Positions 26,421-37,048 of a stretch of 64,000 bases of DNA are shown piece after piece. The DNA comes from Streptomyces scabiei 87.22 (GTDB taxonomy: Bacteria > Actinomycetota > Actinomycetes > Streptomycetales > Streptomycetaceae): contig NC_013929.1 in assembly GCF_000091305.1 (NCBI RefSeq), positions 9,114,001 to 9,178,000 of the forward strand, read 5' to 3'. A model generated the notes under the pieces. That model was not told the origin of the DNA. It saw nothing but the letters and a program-made list of their open reading frames with translations, and did not search any database. Position 1 is the stretch's first letter. The number at the start of each line of letters is the position of its first letter. Made by a program: the position numbers and the translations under genes.

Positions 26421-27470
26421 CTATCGAGGGGTGTTCTTGGGGGTGAACGGCGGGTCTTGTCCGACAAACTTGATTGTTCCCTTTTGTGGGGATCGTTTTT
26501 CGGCCACCACGTACAACATCCCCTCGTCGTACGGCAACCCGGGGCCGTCACCGGCCAGCGCGGCCGCGATGCGCACGGCACCGTCCAGCGGATCCCCCTC
26601 GGCCGGCACCGGCCGCGCGTGCGGCAGCAGCTTCGCCAACTCCGCCTCCAGCGGGTCGAGCAGGGGCGCGCCCAGCTTGAACAGACCGCCGGTCAGGGCC
26701 ACTCGGGGCTCACCCGAGGCGGGGCAGACGGCAGCCGCGGCGTCGGCCATGTGCCGGGCGGCCTCGCGCAGGATCTCCGCCGCCACCGGGTCGTCCACGG
26801 CGCAGGCGCCCACCTCGGGGGCGAAGGAGGCGAGGACCGCGGGGCGGTCGTGCCGCGGGTAGAGCCGGCCGGGCAGCCCGTCCATCGGGCCGAACGTCGC
26901 CTCGGCGCGCGTCAGCAGCCGGGCCGAGCCGCCGCCGCGCCCGTCGTACGCCCGCAGCGCCGCCTCCAGTCCGGCCCGCCCGATCCATGCCCCGCCGCCG
27001 CAGTCCCCGAGCAGATGGCCCCAGCCGTCCGCCCGGCGCCAGCGCTCCAGGTCCGTGCCGATCGCGATCAGCCCCGTGCCGGCCGCGACCACCGCACCCG
27101 GGCGCGGGCCGAGGGCGCCGATGTACGCGGCGACCGCGTCGGCGGCCAGCGCCACCCGCCGCACGCCCAGTTCGCGGGCCAGCGCCGACGGCAGCTCGGC
27201 ACGCAGCTGTTCGCCGAGCGTCGCGAACCCGGCGGCCCCGACGGCCGCGGCGACCGGACCGCCGCACCCGGCGTCGTCGATCAGCCGCCGCGCCAGGGGC
27301 AGCAACCGCTCCAGCAGCTCCCCGGCGTCGATCCCGCGCGCCCCGGTCCGCACCGGCTCCGGGGAGGAGAGCGGCTCGCCCAGCCTCCGCGTGCCCCGGG
27401 CCAGTACCACGCGGAGCCCGGAGCCGCCCGAGTCCACGGCGAGCACGACGGGCGGCTCGCCGCCGGTCAC
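26421..27470 (-). CDS. BadF/BadG/BcrA/BcrD-type ATPase, N-acetylglucosamine-kinase-like
   Basis: This 349-residue ASKHA-fold protein has the phosphate-1 loop VVLAVDSGGSGLRVVL, the connecting GAAGFATLG, the phosphate-2 region VVAAGTGLIAIGTD and GWGHLLGDCGGGAWIGR, and adenosine-loop RVALTGGLFKLG. These features fit GlcNAc kinases, which phosphorylate amino sugars. The GTG overlaps the ung stop (GTGA), so it is the second gene of a ung-kinase operon. The last ~20 residues (EKRSPQKGTIKFVGQDPPF) are encoded in clearly AT-richer DNA than the body and do not look like the family C-terminus. Confidence 0.8.
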   Translation of the reverse strand: MTGGEPPVVLAVDSGGSGLRVVLARGTRRLGEPLSSPEPVRTGARGIDAGELLERLLPLARRLIDDAGCGGPVAAAVGAAGFATLGEQLRAELPSALARELGVRRVALAADAVAAYIGALGPRPGAVVAAGTGLIAIGTDLERWRRADGWGHLLGDCGGGAWIGRAGLEAALRAYDGRGGGSARLLTRAEATFGPMDGLPGRLYPRHDRPAVLASFAPEVGACAVDDPVAAEILREAARHMADAAAAVCPASGEPRVALTGGLFKLGAPLLDPLEAELAKLLPHARPVPAEGDPLDGAVRIAAALAGDGPGLPYDEGMLYVVAEKRSPQKGTIKFVGQDPPFTPKNTPR

Positions 27471-28144
27471 GGCAGACGCCAGTCCACGGGAGCGCCGCCC
27501 TGGCGGGCCAGCAGGTCGTTCGCCCGGCTGAAGGGGCGCGAGCCGAAGAAGCCCCGGTCGGCCGACATGGGGGAGGGGTGGGCTGACTCGATGGACGGCA
27601 GGTCGCCTAGGAGCGGGCGGAGGTTACGGGCGTCACGGCCCCACAGGATGGACACCAGCGGCTTCCCCCGCCCGGCCAGTGCCCGTATCGCCTGCTCGGT
27701 GACCTCCTCCCAGCCCTTGCCCCGGTGCGCGGCCGGCTTACGGGGGGCCGTGGTGAGCGCCCTGTTGAGCAGCAGCACCCCCTGCAGCGTCCACGGCGTC
27801 AGATCACCGTTGGACGGCTGGGACAGCCCGAGGTCGGTGTTCAGCTCCCGGTAGATGTTGAGCAGGCTGCCCGGCAGCGGCCGTACCTCCGGCGCGACCG
27901 AGAAGGACAGTCCCACCGCGTGCCCCGGGGTCGGGTAGGGGTCCTGTCCCACGATGAGGACGCGGACGTCGTCGAAGGGCTGCTGGAACGCCCGCAGGAC
28001 ATGGGCTCCGGCGGGGAGATAGGTGCGCCCCGCGGCGATCTCGCCGCGCAGGAAGTCGCCCATCTCGGCGATCCTCCCGGCCACGGGTTCGAGGGCCTTC
28101 GCCCAGCCGGATTCGACGATCTCGTGCAACGGTCGTGGTGCCAC
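27467..28144 (-). CDS. ung: Uracil-DNA glycosylase
   Basis: The 225-residue family 1 enzyme removes uracil from DNA in base excision repair. The catalytic water-activating motif GQDPYP lies around D68, the uracil-recognition segment is GLSFSV, and the Leu-loop motif is HPSPMSADRG near residue 189 (usually HPSPLSA). Length is normal. It starts at GTG 28144 and overlaps the downstream sugar-kinase-like gene by four bases. Confidence 0.95.
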   Translation of the reverse strand: MAPRPLHEIVESGWAKALEPVAGRIAEMGDFLRGEIAAGRTYLPAGAHVLRAFQQPFDDVRVLIVGQDPYPTPGHAVGLSFSVAPEVRPLPGSLLNIYRELNTDLGLSQPSNGDLTPWTLQGVLLLNRALTTAPRKPAAHRGKGWEEVTEQAIRALAGRGKPLVSILWGRDARNLRPLLGDLPSIESAHPSPMSADRGFFGSRPFSRANDLLARQGGAPVDWRLP

Positions 28145-28318
28145 GGCGTCACCCTACTGCCGTGACGGTCATGACGATCAACCGGTGGCCGACGGCTGAT
28201 CGATGACGACCGTTCCGCACCCGAACACGACTGGCCGCAGACCGACTTGATGACGACGTGGACAACCGGACTCCCCCTCTTGTTCCTTATGTTCCCCTGC
28301 CTTCTTCTCGGGCCCGCC

Positions 28319-29404
28319 TCAGCCGACGACCGCCGCGCGCACGCACAGCACGTCCGGCAGGTGCGACATCAACTGGTGCCAGGTGTCGCCGTCGTCGGCC
28401 GAGGCGTACACCTCGCCGTTGCGGTTGCCGAAGTACACGCCCGCCGGGTCCGCGTCGTCCGTGCACATCGCGTCGCGCAGGACCGTGCCGTAGTGGTTCC
28501 CGGCGGGCAGCCCCGCCGACAGCGGCTCCCAGCTCTTGCCGGCGTCCGTGGTGCGGTAGACCCGGCAGCGGCGGTCGGCCGGGACGCGGTCGGCGTCGGC
28601 GGTGATCGGGAACACGTAGGCCGTGTCCCCGCGGTGCGGATGGGCCACGGCCGCGAACCCGAACGTGGAGGGCAGGCCCGACCCGATGTCCTCCCAGTGC
28701 CCGCCCCCGTCGTCGCTGCGGTACACCCCCCAGTGGTTCTGCAGATACAGCCGGTCGGGGTTGGCCGCGTCCCGGGCGACCTTGTGCACGCACTGGCCGA
28801 ACTCCGGGTTCGGGTCCGGCAGGAACACCGCGGAGACACCGGAGTTGGACGGCGACCAGCTCGCGCCGCCGTCCTCGGTGCGGAACACCCCGGCGGTGGA
28901 GACGGCCACGGTCATGGCACGCGCGTCGCGCCGGTCGGTCAGGATCGTGTGCAGCCCCTCGCCGCCGCCGCCCGGCACCCACCGGTCGCGCGTCGGGTGC
29001 TCCCACAGCGGCCGCACCAGGTCGAAGCTCACTCCGCGGTCCTCGGAACGGTAGAGCGCGGCCGGTTCCGTGCCCGCGTACACCACGTCCGGTTCCGCGG
29101 CCGACGGGTGCAGCTGCCACACGCGCTCCAGCGAGGCCCCGGTGTCCTGGGGGAACTTGACGGCCGGCCGGGTCGGTTCGGTCCAGGTGCGGCCGAGGTC
29201 GTCGGAGTGGAAGACGGAGGGGCCCCAGTGGGCGCTGTCGCCGCCGACGAGGAGCCGGGGGGTGTCCGTACGGGTGTCGACGGCGATCGCGTAGACCGCC
29301 TGGGCGTTGAAGTACGGAGCCTCGTCGAACTGCCAGGTGCCACCGCGCCGCCGGCCGATGAACAGCCCTTTGCGTGTACCCACGGTCAGCAGTACCTCGG
29401 CCAT
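28319..29404 (-). CDS. BNR/sialidase-like beta-propeller protein
   Basis: The 361-residue protein contains repeated Asp-box/BNR motifs (SDDLGRTW, SEDRGVSF, TEDGGASWSP, SDDGGGHWEDI, TTDAGKSWEPL, SADDGDTWHQL) spaced as in a six- or seven-bladed propeller of the sialidase/Vps10 type. No signal peptide is seen, so it is probably cytoplasmic and not a secreted sialidase; such genes are widespread with unknown function. ATG 29404 is chosen because AGGAGGT lies seven bases upstream. Confidence 0.8.
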   Translation of the reverse strand: MAEVLLTVGTRKGLFIGRRRGGTWQFDEAPYFNAQAVYAIAVDTRTDTPRLLVGGDSAHWGPSVFHSDDLGRTWTEPTRPAVKFPQDTGASLERVWQLHPSAAEPDVVYAGTEPAALYRSEDRGVSFDLVRPLWEHPTRDRWVPGGGGEGLHTILTDRRDARAMTVAVSTAGVFRTEDGGASWSPSNSGVSAVFLPDPNPEFGQCVHKVARDAANPDRLYLQNHWGVYRSDDGGGHWEDIGSGLPSTFGFAAVAHPHRGDTAYVFPITADADRVPADRRCRVYRTTDAGKSWEPLSAGLPAGNHYGTVLRDAMCTDDADPAGVYFGNRNGEVYASADDGDTWHQLMSHLPDVLCVRAAVVG

Positions 29405-29640
29405 GGCGGCCACCTCCTGGACATCGTCGTCTCAGCCATGGGTCAGTCTGCACCCCGGCACTGACAGTCACCCTTCGGGACGGCCTCGCCGCAGGTCAGC
29501 GGGCGTGGAGAGGCGTGCCGGGCGGTCCGGCGGCCGTCCGGCGGGGGCGGGGTGACCCAGGTCGCATGAGCAGAGGGCGGACCGCCGCCGTATGGGAGGG
29601 CGGTCCGGCAGTCCTGTGCGTGCGAGGGAGGGTGCCTCCG

Positions 29641-30228
29641 ATGGTGGCATTCCGTGGTCCGAAGGTGTGGCTGTGGCGATGGCGGCGCAATCCGCTCAGA
29701 AGACGCGCCGACCGCCTGGAGTCCTGGGTCGTGCTGATCACCTGGGCGCTGACGCTGTTCGGCGGGGTGGCCGTGGGCCTCGCGGCCGCCGGCTCCGTGG
29801 AGTCCGGTCTCGCCCGGCAGCGCGCCGAGTGGCGTCCGGTCGAGGCGGTGCTCACCGAGGACGCGCCGGAGCCGTCCGCCCCCGAAGGCGCCGGCACGGG
29901 CCCGGCGAAGGTCTGGGCGAAGGTCCGCTGGACGGCTCCGGACGGCTCAGCCCGCACGGGACAGGCCCGGGTCGACCCCGCCGTCCTGATGGGGGCCCGG
30001 GTCACCGTCTGGACGGACGCCCGGGGCCTGCTGGTCACCAAACCCGCCAGTGAGGCCCAGGCCAGGCTGCGGGCCGCGCTCGTCGGCGGTCTCGCGGGTG
30101 CCTTCGCGGCCGCGGTGCCCCTGGTGGGCGGCCGGCTGGTCCGGGGCCGGATGGAACGGCGGCGGATGGACCAGTGGGACGTGGAGTGGGCCCGGATCGG
30201 TCCGCTCTGGGAGCGCAAGATCTGGTGA
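29641..30228 (+). CDS. Rv1733c-family-like small integral membrane protein
   Basis: This 195-residue protein starts with RRNPLRRRADRLESWVVLI, then a transmembrane helix (about 32-55), an extracytoplasmic domain of ~90 residues (VWAKVRWTAPDGSARTGQARV), a second helix near 150-170 (GGLAGAFAAAVPLVGG) and a charged tail ending in WERKIW. The pattern matches the actinobacterial Rv1733c family of conserved membrane proteins, function unknown. GAGGGAGGG precedes the ATG. Confidence 0.75.
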   Translation: MVAFRGPKVWLWRWRRNPLRRRADRLESWVVLITWALTLFGGVAVGLAAAGSVESGLARQRAEWRPVEAVLTEDAPEPSAPEGAGTGPAKVWAKVRWTAPDGSARTGQARVDPAVLMGARVTVWTDARGLLVTKPASEAQARLRAALVGGLAGAFAAAVPLVGGRLVRGRMERRRMDQWDVEWARIGPLWERKIW

Positions 30229-30235
30229 ACGCGGT

Positions 30236-30267
30236 CGGGGCGGGCGCACGGGAGTGCGACCGCCCCG
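30236..30267. terminator. Hairpin terminator between convergent genes
   Basis: A 14-bp stem with one mismatch (CGGGGCGGGCGCAC pairing with GTGCGACCGCCCCG) and a GGGA loop begins just after the stop at 30228 and precedes the convergent pectate lyase gene. Confidence 0.7.
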
Positions 30268-30350
30268 CGCACGGCCGACGGCCGGACGATGCCCGTGGGG
30301 GGAGGCTTCGTCCGGCCGCCGGAGGACTCACCGGTGGGTGAGGAGCGGGC

Positions 30351-31133
30351 TCACCTGTAGGTGATGTCCGAGGAGGAGTACAGGCAGTTGGTGCTGTCGG
30401 GGCCCGTACCGACGGCGGTGTTGTTGTTGTACTTCTGGCACGGGACGACCTTGCGGCCGCTGTCGTTGAGGATCGTGATCCTCCGCAGGGTCGCCACGTC
30501 GCCCCGGTTGACGTTGATGCCGACGAGCCGTGCGGTGGAGCCCGTCCCCGTCACCTCGATGTTGTTGAGGTTCACCTTGCGGGTGTACTGCGTGGAGCAG
30601 TCGCCGCACGAGCGGTACAGCGTCTTGAACTCGCTGACCGCGAAGTTGGAGATGTTCAGGGTGCCGGGCCCGTTGTGCTGGAAGACCTTGTCCGCGGCCT
30701 TCCGGGCGCCGCCGCCGGTCACCGTGTAGGTGGAGCCGCCGCGGAAGGTCGCCGCGTCCTCGCCGACGTCCTCCCACCAGACGTTCTGCAGGGTGCAGTT
30801 GCCCTCGCAGTGGATGCCGTCGGCGCCGGGCGCGCCGATGATGACGTTCTTCAGCGTCGCGCCGGCCGCGAGCTTGAAGATCGGGTCCTGGCCCTCGTCC
30901 TGGCCGTCGCCGGCCAGTTCGCCGCTGCCGTAGTAGCGGACCATTCCGCCGTCCCGGGTGCCGGACACCGAGATGGTGGATGACACCGGCTGGCTGCCGT
31001 TGGCGGACGGCCAGGTGGCGGCGCTCGCCGGAGTGGCTCCGTTAGTCATGATCATGCCAAACGAAAGGCTGAACGCGGCGAGCGTGCCGGTCAGCGCGCG
31101 TGTGCGGACACGCGGACGTGCTGCAGAAGTCAT
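30351..31133 (-). CDS. Secreted pectate lyase, PL3 family
   Basis: The 260-residue protein has an Arg-rich n-region and hydrophobic core ending TPASAAT, a Sec (or Tat-like) signal peptide. The mature part matches family 3 polysaccharide lyases: KNVIIGAPGADGIHCEGNCTLQ (in two halves, KNVIIGAPGADG and IHCEGNCTLQNVWWEDV), EDAATFRGG, FQHNGPGTLNI, KTLYRSCGDC. PL3 enzymes cleave polygalacturonate by beta-elimination, using Ca2+. GAAGGAA precedes the ATG. It is 44 bp downstream of a PL1 lyase gene on the same strand, so the two probably form one pectin-degradation operon. Confidence 0.92.
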   Translation of the reverse strand: MTSAARPRVRTRALTGTLAAFSLSFGMIMTNGATPASAATWPSANGSQPVSSTISVSGTRDGGMVRYYGSGELAGDGQDEGQDPIFKLAAGATLKNVIIGAPGADGIHCEGNCTLQNVWWEDVGEDAATFRGGSTYTVTGGGARKAADKVFQHNGPGTLNISNFAVSEFKTLYRSCGDCSTQYTRKVNLNNIEVTGTGSTARLVGINVNRGDVATLRRITILNDSGRKVVPCQKYNNNTAVGTGPDSTNCLYSSSDITYR

Positions 31134-31177
31134 GTCCCGGTTCCTTCTGTGGTCCGAGCGGATGGGGGTGGCGGTTC

Positions 31178-32158
31178 TCAGAGCTTCCCGGCGCCCGCGC
31201 CCGACGTCACCGAGGAGACGACGGAGGAGGCGGGCTCGGCGGTGTAGCCGTAGGGCGGGGCGGTGAAGGTGCCCACCCGGGAGATCTCGGTGGCGGCTCC
31301 ACCGAGGTCGTTGCCGCGCAGGTTCGCGAAGCCGTCCACGTCGCTGCTGCGGTTCGTGGTGACGGCGACTCCCGTGTTGCGGAAGACGTTGTTCTCCACG
31401 AGCATCTGGGCGCCCATGCGCGAGTGGCAGGCGGTCTCGGCGCCGTCCACGTAGTTGTTGTAGAAGTGCCCGGTGCCGAAGCGCAGGCTGGGGATGCGCG
31501 AGTACACGTTGCCGAAGTGGTTGTGGTGGTACGTCACCCTCAGACGGCCGGTGTCCTCGGAGGCGTTCTTGTCGCTGTGACCGACCAGGGAGCCCTTGAA
31601 GTGCTCCTTGAAGGTGTTCCAGGACACCGTCACCCGGTCCGAGCCGTGGTTGACGTCCAGCAGGCCGTCGTAGTGGTCCTTGTCGTGCGTGCGGTCCGCC
31701 GAGAAGGAGTTGTGGTCGATCCACACCTTCGTGGACTCCTGGACCGTGATCCCGTCGGCGGGGGCGACCGGCTTGCTGATGTTCAGGTTGCGGACGACGA
31801 CGTTGGTCCGCTCCTTGATCCGCAGGCCGCCGCCGGTGAACCCGGACGACGGACCCACGCCGAGGACCGTCGTGTTCGAGCCGATGTCCACCTGACCGCT
31901 CAGTGCGATCAGGCCGCTCACCCGGACGACCTTGGCGTTGTCGCCGGCGACGGCGGTCCGGAACGCGGCGAGCGTCGAGACGGTGGCGGGGCCGGCGCTG
32001 CCGCCGCCGGTGGTCCCGGCGCCGAAGCCGACCGGGGAGGTCTCCGCCGCCGTCGCCGCGTGCGGCAGGACGAGGACGGCGGCGGTCGCCAGGGCGGCGG
32101 CCGCGGCCACCAGGGAGGCGGTTCTTTGCGGCCGTGCATGTGGGGGGACGGTACGCAT
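31178..32158 (-). CDS. Secreted pectate lyase, PL1 family
   Basis: The 326-residue protein begins at ATG 32158 after GAAGGGA, with a signal peptide (AAAAALATAAVLVLPHAATAA). It contains the PL1 motifs KVWIDHNSF, DGLLDVNHGSDRVTVSWNTF, RVTYHHNHFGNVYSRIPSLR, and the Ca2+-binding Asp cluster. It cleaves polygalacturonic acid by beta-elimination outside the cell. It is the promoter-proximal gene of the PL1-PL3 pair, behind a 23-bp imperfect palindrome at 32198-32220. Confidence 0.93.
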   Translation of the reverse strand: MRTVPPHARPQRTASLVAAAAALATAAVLVLPHAATAAETSPVGFGAGTTGGGSAGPATVSTLAAFRTAVAGDNAKVVRVSGLIALSGQVDIGSNTTVLGVGPSSGFTGGGLRIKERTNVVVRNLNISKPVAPADGITVQESTKVWIDHNSFSADRTHDKDHYDGLLDVNHGSDRVTVSWNTFKEHFKGSLVGHSDKNASEDTGRLRVTYHHNHFGNVYSRIPSLRFGTGHFYNNYVDGAETACHSRMGAQMLVENNVFRNTGVAVTTNRSSDVDGFANLRGNDLGGAATEISRVGTFTAPPYGYTAEPASSVVSSVTSGAGAGKL

Positions 32159-32197
32159 GCGGGTGCGTCCCTTCAGGGAGATGCTGATGGGCCATGT

Positions 32198-32220
32198 AGA
32201 AGAACTGAGTTCACTCTTCT
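32198..32220. promoter_or_regulatory. Imperfect palindrome upstream of the PL1 gene
   Basis: AGAAGA (32198-32203) and TCTTCT (32215-32220) flank an 11-base centre containing GAGTTCAC. It is 40 bases upstream of the lyase start codon in an AT-richer patch, where an IclR/KdgR-type or similar pectin-responsive repressor could bind. Confidence 0.45.
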
Positions 32221-32495
32221 GATCGACGAGCATGAGCGGAACGGCTGTGGTCAGGGCCTCGATCGTGCAGGTGGAGCGATTTCCCGGGGGTGAGTTGGTC
32301 CCGGCATGCCTGAACCCTGGGGCGGGGCGGCGGCCGCCGGTTCACACTGCTGAACGGAACGTAGAGGGCAAGCGCTTTCTAGTCAACGCTTCGCGCAAAA
32401 GACGTCGGGTCGGCCCTGGTGGCGTGGCGGATGGTGTCGGACGAGCCGGACCCGGCCCGCGGCCGGGGGTGCCGCGAGCGAATTCTTTCGACGTG

Positions 32496-32509
32496 TGGGA
32501 GCGCTTCCA
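32496..32509. promoter_or_regulatory. CebR-like operator (LacI-type box)
   Basis: TGGGAGCGCTTCCA differs at one position from the Streptomyces CebR box TGGGAGCGCTCCCA, which controls cellulose-utilisation genes in response to cello-oligosaccharides. It lies ~104 bases upstream of the CBM2-esterase start. A second LacI-type core, AAGCGCTT, sits at 32370-32377 in the same intergenic region. Confidence 0.7.
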
Positions 32510-32612
32510 TGGCCGCCATGCCCATGTCACGATGCTGCTCGCTCCGCCGACCTGAACCGAGGTACCCGCTCCTGTCGCCCCCGCAGATCCCGTCACAGGA
32601 AGGCACGACGAC

Positions 32613-33944
32613 GTGACCCCCACCCCCCACCACCGGGCGCGCGGACCGCTGCGCTCGGCGCTGCGCATGCTGCTGGCGGCCCTGGTGCCGCTGCTCGCGG
32701 CCACGCTTCTCACCGCGCCCGCGGCCGCCGCGTCGGACACCGGGGCCGAGGCCGCTCCCCGGGCGGCACTCACCGAGATCACCGGCTTCGGCACCAACCC
32801 CAGCAATCTGCAGATGTACCTGTACGTGCCCCAGAGAGTCACCGCGAAGCCGGCGATCGTGGTGGCCGTGCACTACTGCACCGGCTCGGGACCGGCGATG
32901 TACAACGGCACCGAGTACGCCTCGCTCGCCGACCGCTACGGGTTCATCGTCGTGTACCCGTCCGTCACCCGCAGCAGCAAGTGCTTCGACGTCGCCTCCC
33001 CGCAGGCGCTGACCCGCGGCGGCGGCAGCGACCCCGTGGGCATCAAGTCCATGGTCGACTGGACCGTCCGCACCTACGGCGCCGACACCGGCAGGATCTT
33101 CGCCACCGGCATCTCCTCCGGCGCGATGATGACCAACGTCCTCCTCGGCGACTACCCCGACGTCTTCGCCGCCGGCGCCGCCTTCGCGGGCGTGCCCTTC
33201 GCCTGCTTCGCCACCACCAACGGCTCCGAGTGGAACAGCGACTGCGCGAACGGCACCGTCATCCGCACCCCGCAGGCCTGGGGCAACCTCGTCCGCGGCG
33301 CCCACCCCGGCTACACCGGACCCCGTCCGCGCATGCAGCTGTGGCACGGCACCACCGACGACGTGCTGCGCTACCCGAACTTCGGCGAGGAGATCAAGCA
33401 GTGGACCAATGTGCACGGTGTCGGCCAGACACCGGCGGCCACCGACTCGCCCCAGTCCGGCTGGACCCGCACCCGCTACGGCAGCACCGGTGACCGTGCC
33501 CCCGTCGAGGCCATCAGCCTCCAGGGCACCGGCCACAACGTCTACGCCCGGGGCATGGGCGAGCGTGTCCTGACCTTCTTCGGCCTGACCGGCTCCGGCC
33601 CCGGCCCCACGCCCGAGCCTCCGGCCGGACCCTGCAAGGTGACCGTCACCACCCAGCCCTGGAGCACCGGCCTGACCGCGTCCGTGACCCTCACCAACAC
33701 CGGCACCACGGCCGTCGACGGCTGGAAGCTCGGCTTCACCCTGCCCGCCGGACAGACCGTCACCAGCGGCTGGGGCGCCACGTACAGCCCGGCGACCGGC
33801 GCCGTGACCGCGACCAACGCCGCGTACAACGCCGCGATCGCCCCCGGGGCGAGCGTCAGCATCGGCTACCAGGCCAACCACACCGGCAACAGCGCCGCGC
33901 CCTCGGCGTTCACGCTCAACGAGGCCGCGTGCACGGGTGGTTGA
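32613..33944 (+). CDS. Secreted CE1/PHB-depolymerase-like esterase with CBM2 (feruloyl or acetylxylan esterase)
   Basis: The 443-residue protein has a signal peptide cleaved near AAAAS (about residue 41), an alpha/beta-hydrolase domain with nucleophile elbow G166-ISSG (Ser168), HYCTGSG and a catalytic His in QGTGHNVY, then a Pro-rich linker (GPGPTPEPPAGP) and a C-terminal family 2 carbohydrate-binding module (residues ~345-443) with WSTGLTASVTLTNTG and two cysteines. These enzymes remove ferulate or acetate from plant xylan while the CBM2 holds them on cellulose or xylan. AGGAAGG precedes the GTG. The CebR-like box upstream implies induction by cellulose breakdown products. Confidence 0.88.
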   Translation: MTPTPHHRARGPLRSALRMLLAALVPLLAATLLTAPAAAASDTGAEAAPRAALTEITGFGTNPSNLQMYLYVPQRVTAKPAIVVAVHYCTGSGPAMYNGTEYASLADRYGFIVVYPSVTRSSKCFDVASPQALTRGGGSDPVGIKSMVDWTVRTYGADTGRIFATGISSGAMMTNVLLGDYPDVFAAGAAFAGVPFACFATTNGSEWNSDCANGTVIRTPQAWGNLVRGAHPGYTGPRPRMQLWHGTTDDVLRYPNFGEEIKQWTNVHGVGQTPAATDSPQSGWTRTRYGSTGDRAPVEAISLQGTGHNVYARGMGERVLTFFGLTGSGPGPTPEPPAGPCKVTVTTQPWSTGLTASVTLTNTGTTAVDGWKLGFTLPAGQTVTSGWGATYSPATGAVTATNAAYNAAIAPGASVSIGYQANHTGNSAAPSAFTLNEAACTGG

Positions 33945-34065
33945 CGTGCCCTGACTCGCCGTCCTCCGTCCCCGGCACGTTCCGACCGGCCGATTGCGGG
34001 CGCGCGCCGCGGCGCGCGCCCGCGCGACGGTCCGTTCTGCCCGATCTCCGAGAAAGGCACCGCTC

Positions 34066-35430
34066 TTGCGACCGCTCAGCACCCCACGTCCCGTCAGGCC
34101 GTCGCGCCGGTCGACGCTCGCGACCGTGCTCACCACCTGCGTTCTCGCCCTGGCCCTGGTGATGGCGTCGTCCGCCGTGGTCGCCCTGGTCGAGGGCCCG
34201 CGGCGGACGGACGGGACCGGCAAGGGCGCCGCGGCGTCCTCCGCCCGGCACTGGGTGAACACCTGGTCCGCCATGCCGCAGCTGACCGAACCGGCCAACA
34301 TGCCCCCGGCGCCGTTCACCGGGGAACGGGCCGTCCTGGTCGACACCACCTTGCGGCAGACCGTACGCGTCACCACCGGCGGTGACCGCGTCCGCCTCCG
34401 CTTCTCCAACGCCTTCGGCGGCAGCGCGCTGCCGCTGACCGCCGTGACGGTCGCCCTCCCGCTGGACGGGCGGGCCGGCGTGGCGGCGATCGAACCGGGC
34501 ACCTCCCGGACCGTGACGTTCAGCGGCCGGAGGTCCACGACCGTACCGGTCGGCGCCCAGGTGGTCTCGGACCCCCTGGACCTCACCCTGGCGCCGGCCA
34601 CCGTCCTGACCGTGACCGCGTATCTGGCCGAGGGCCAGGCGTCGCTCGCCCTCACCTCGCACCCCGGTTCCCGTACGACCTCCTACCTCCGGCACGGCGA
34701 CGGCACCGAGGACGCGGACCTCTCCGGCGCGACCCCGACCAACCACTGGTACCTGCTCAGCGACATCGAGGTGCTGTCCCGGCGCGCCACGACCTCGGTC
34801 GCGGTCCTCGGCGACTCGCTCACCGACGGCCGGGGCTCCACCACCAACGGCAACAACCGCTGGCCCGACCAGCTCTTCGACCGCCTCCAGCAGCGGCCCG
34901 GCACCCGCCACCTGGCGGTGGTGAACCTGGCCGCCGGCGGCAACCGCGTCCTCAACGACGGCCTCGGCCCCAACGCCCTCGCCCGCCTGGACCGCGACAT
35001 CCTGGCCCACAGCGCCGTCGAGCAGCTGATCGTCTTCGAGGGCGTCAACGACCTCGGCACCGCGGAGGCCACCCCCGCCGCCCAGGAGCGCGTCACCGCC
35101 GACCTCGTCGCCGCCTACGAGCAGATCATCGTCCGCGCCCACGCCCAGGGCATCCGTGTCTACGGCGCGACCCTCCTGCCCTTCGGCGGCAACACCCTCT
35201 ACGACGACGCCGCCGGACACCGCGAGGCGGCACGGCAGGCGGTCAACACCTGGATCCGCACGAGCGGCCGCTTCGACGCGGTCCTCGACTTCGACCGCGC
35301 GGTCCGCGACCCGGAGAACCCCGTCCGCCTCCAGCCGGGCCTCCACGACGGCGACTGGCTGCACCTCAACCCGGAGGGCTACCGGATCCTCGCCGGGACG
35401 GTCCCGGCCCGCCTCCTCCAGCGGGGCTGA
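34066..35430 (+). CDS. Secreted SGNH/GDSL-family esterase
   Basis: The 454-residue protein uses a TTG at 34066 behind GAGAAAGG; longer in-frame starts add only Arg/Ala-rich sequence. A signal or anchor helix covers residues ~17-42. A ~150-residue N-terminal beta domain (HWVNTWSAMPQL) precedes the SGNH hydrolase domain with GDSLTDG (Ser251), the block II/III Gly and Asn in NLAAGGNR and FEGVNDLG, and the C-terminal D-x-x-H in DGDWLHLNPEGY. Similar proteins deacetylate pectin or hemicellulose, which fits the neighbouring pectate lyases and CE1 esterase. A lipase activity cannot be excluded. Confidence 0.85.
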   Translation: MRPLSTPRPVRPSRRSTLATVLTTCVLALALVMASSAVVALVEGPRRTDGTGKGAAASSARHWVNTWSAMPQLTEPANMPPAPFTGERAVLVDTTLRQTVRVTTGGDRVRLRFSNAFGGSALPLTAVTVALPLDGRAGVAAIEPGTSRTVTFSGRRSTTVPVGAQVVSDPLDLTLAPATVLTVTAYLAEGQASLALTSHPGSRTTSYLRHGDGTEDADLSGATPTNHWYLLSDIEVLSRRATTSVAVLGDSLTDGRGSTTNGNNRWPDQLFDRLQQRPGTRHLAVVNLAAGGNRVLNDGLGPNALARLDRDILAHSAVEQLIVFEGVNDLGTAEATPAAQERVTADLVAAYEQIIVRAHAQGIRVYGATLLPFGGNTLYDDAAGHREAARQAVNTWIRTSGRFDAVLDFDRAVRDPENPVRLQPGLHDGDWLHLNPEGYRILAGTVPARLLQRG

Positions 35431-35525
35431 ACGACACGGCCCGGCCGCCGTGCTGCTGAGGGGGCGCCGCGGCCCCGTCGGTCTCGTCCGGGGGTCCCCG
35501 TGGCCCCCGTGACCGCCTCCCCGTC

Positions 35526-36878
<1,353 letters not shown>

Positions 36879-37048
36879 GGCGGAACTCCTTACGCGAGGA
36901 GATCGCTGATGCCTCCAGGATGGCACCGCCGGGCCCGCCGGGGGAGGGGCGCGGAGACGGGGCCGGGTGATGCGCCGTCGGGGTGCCGTGCGCCCCCGGT
37001 ATGCGTGCCTATTCGCAGTGAATGTGATCATGCGCTTACGTTGCGTAG

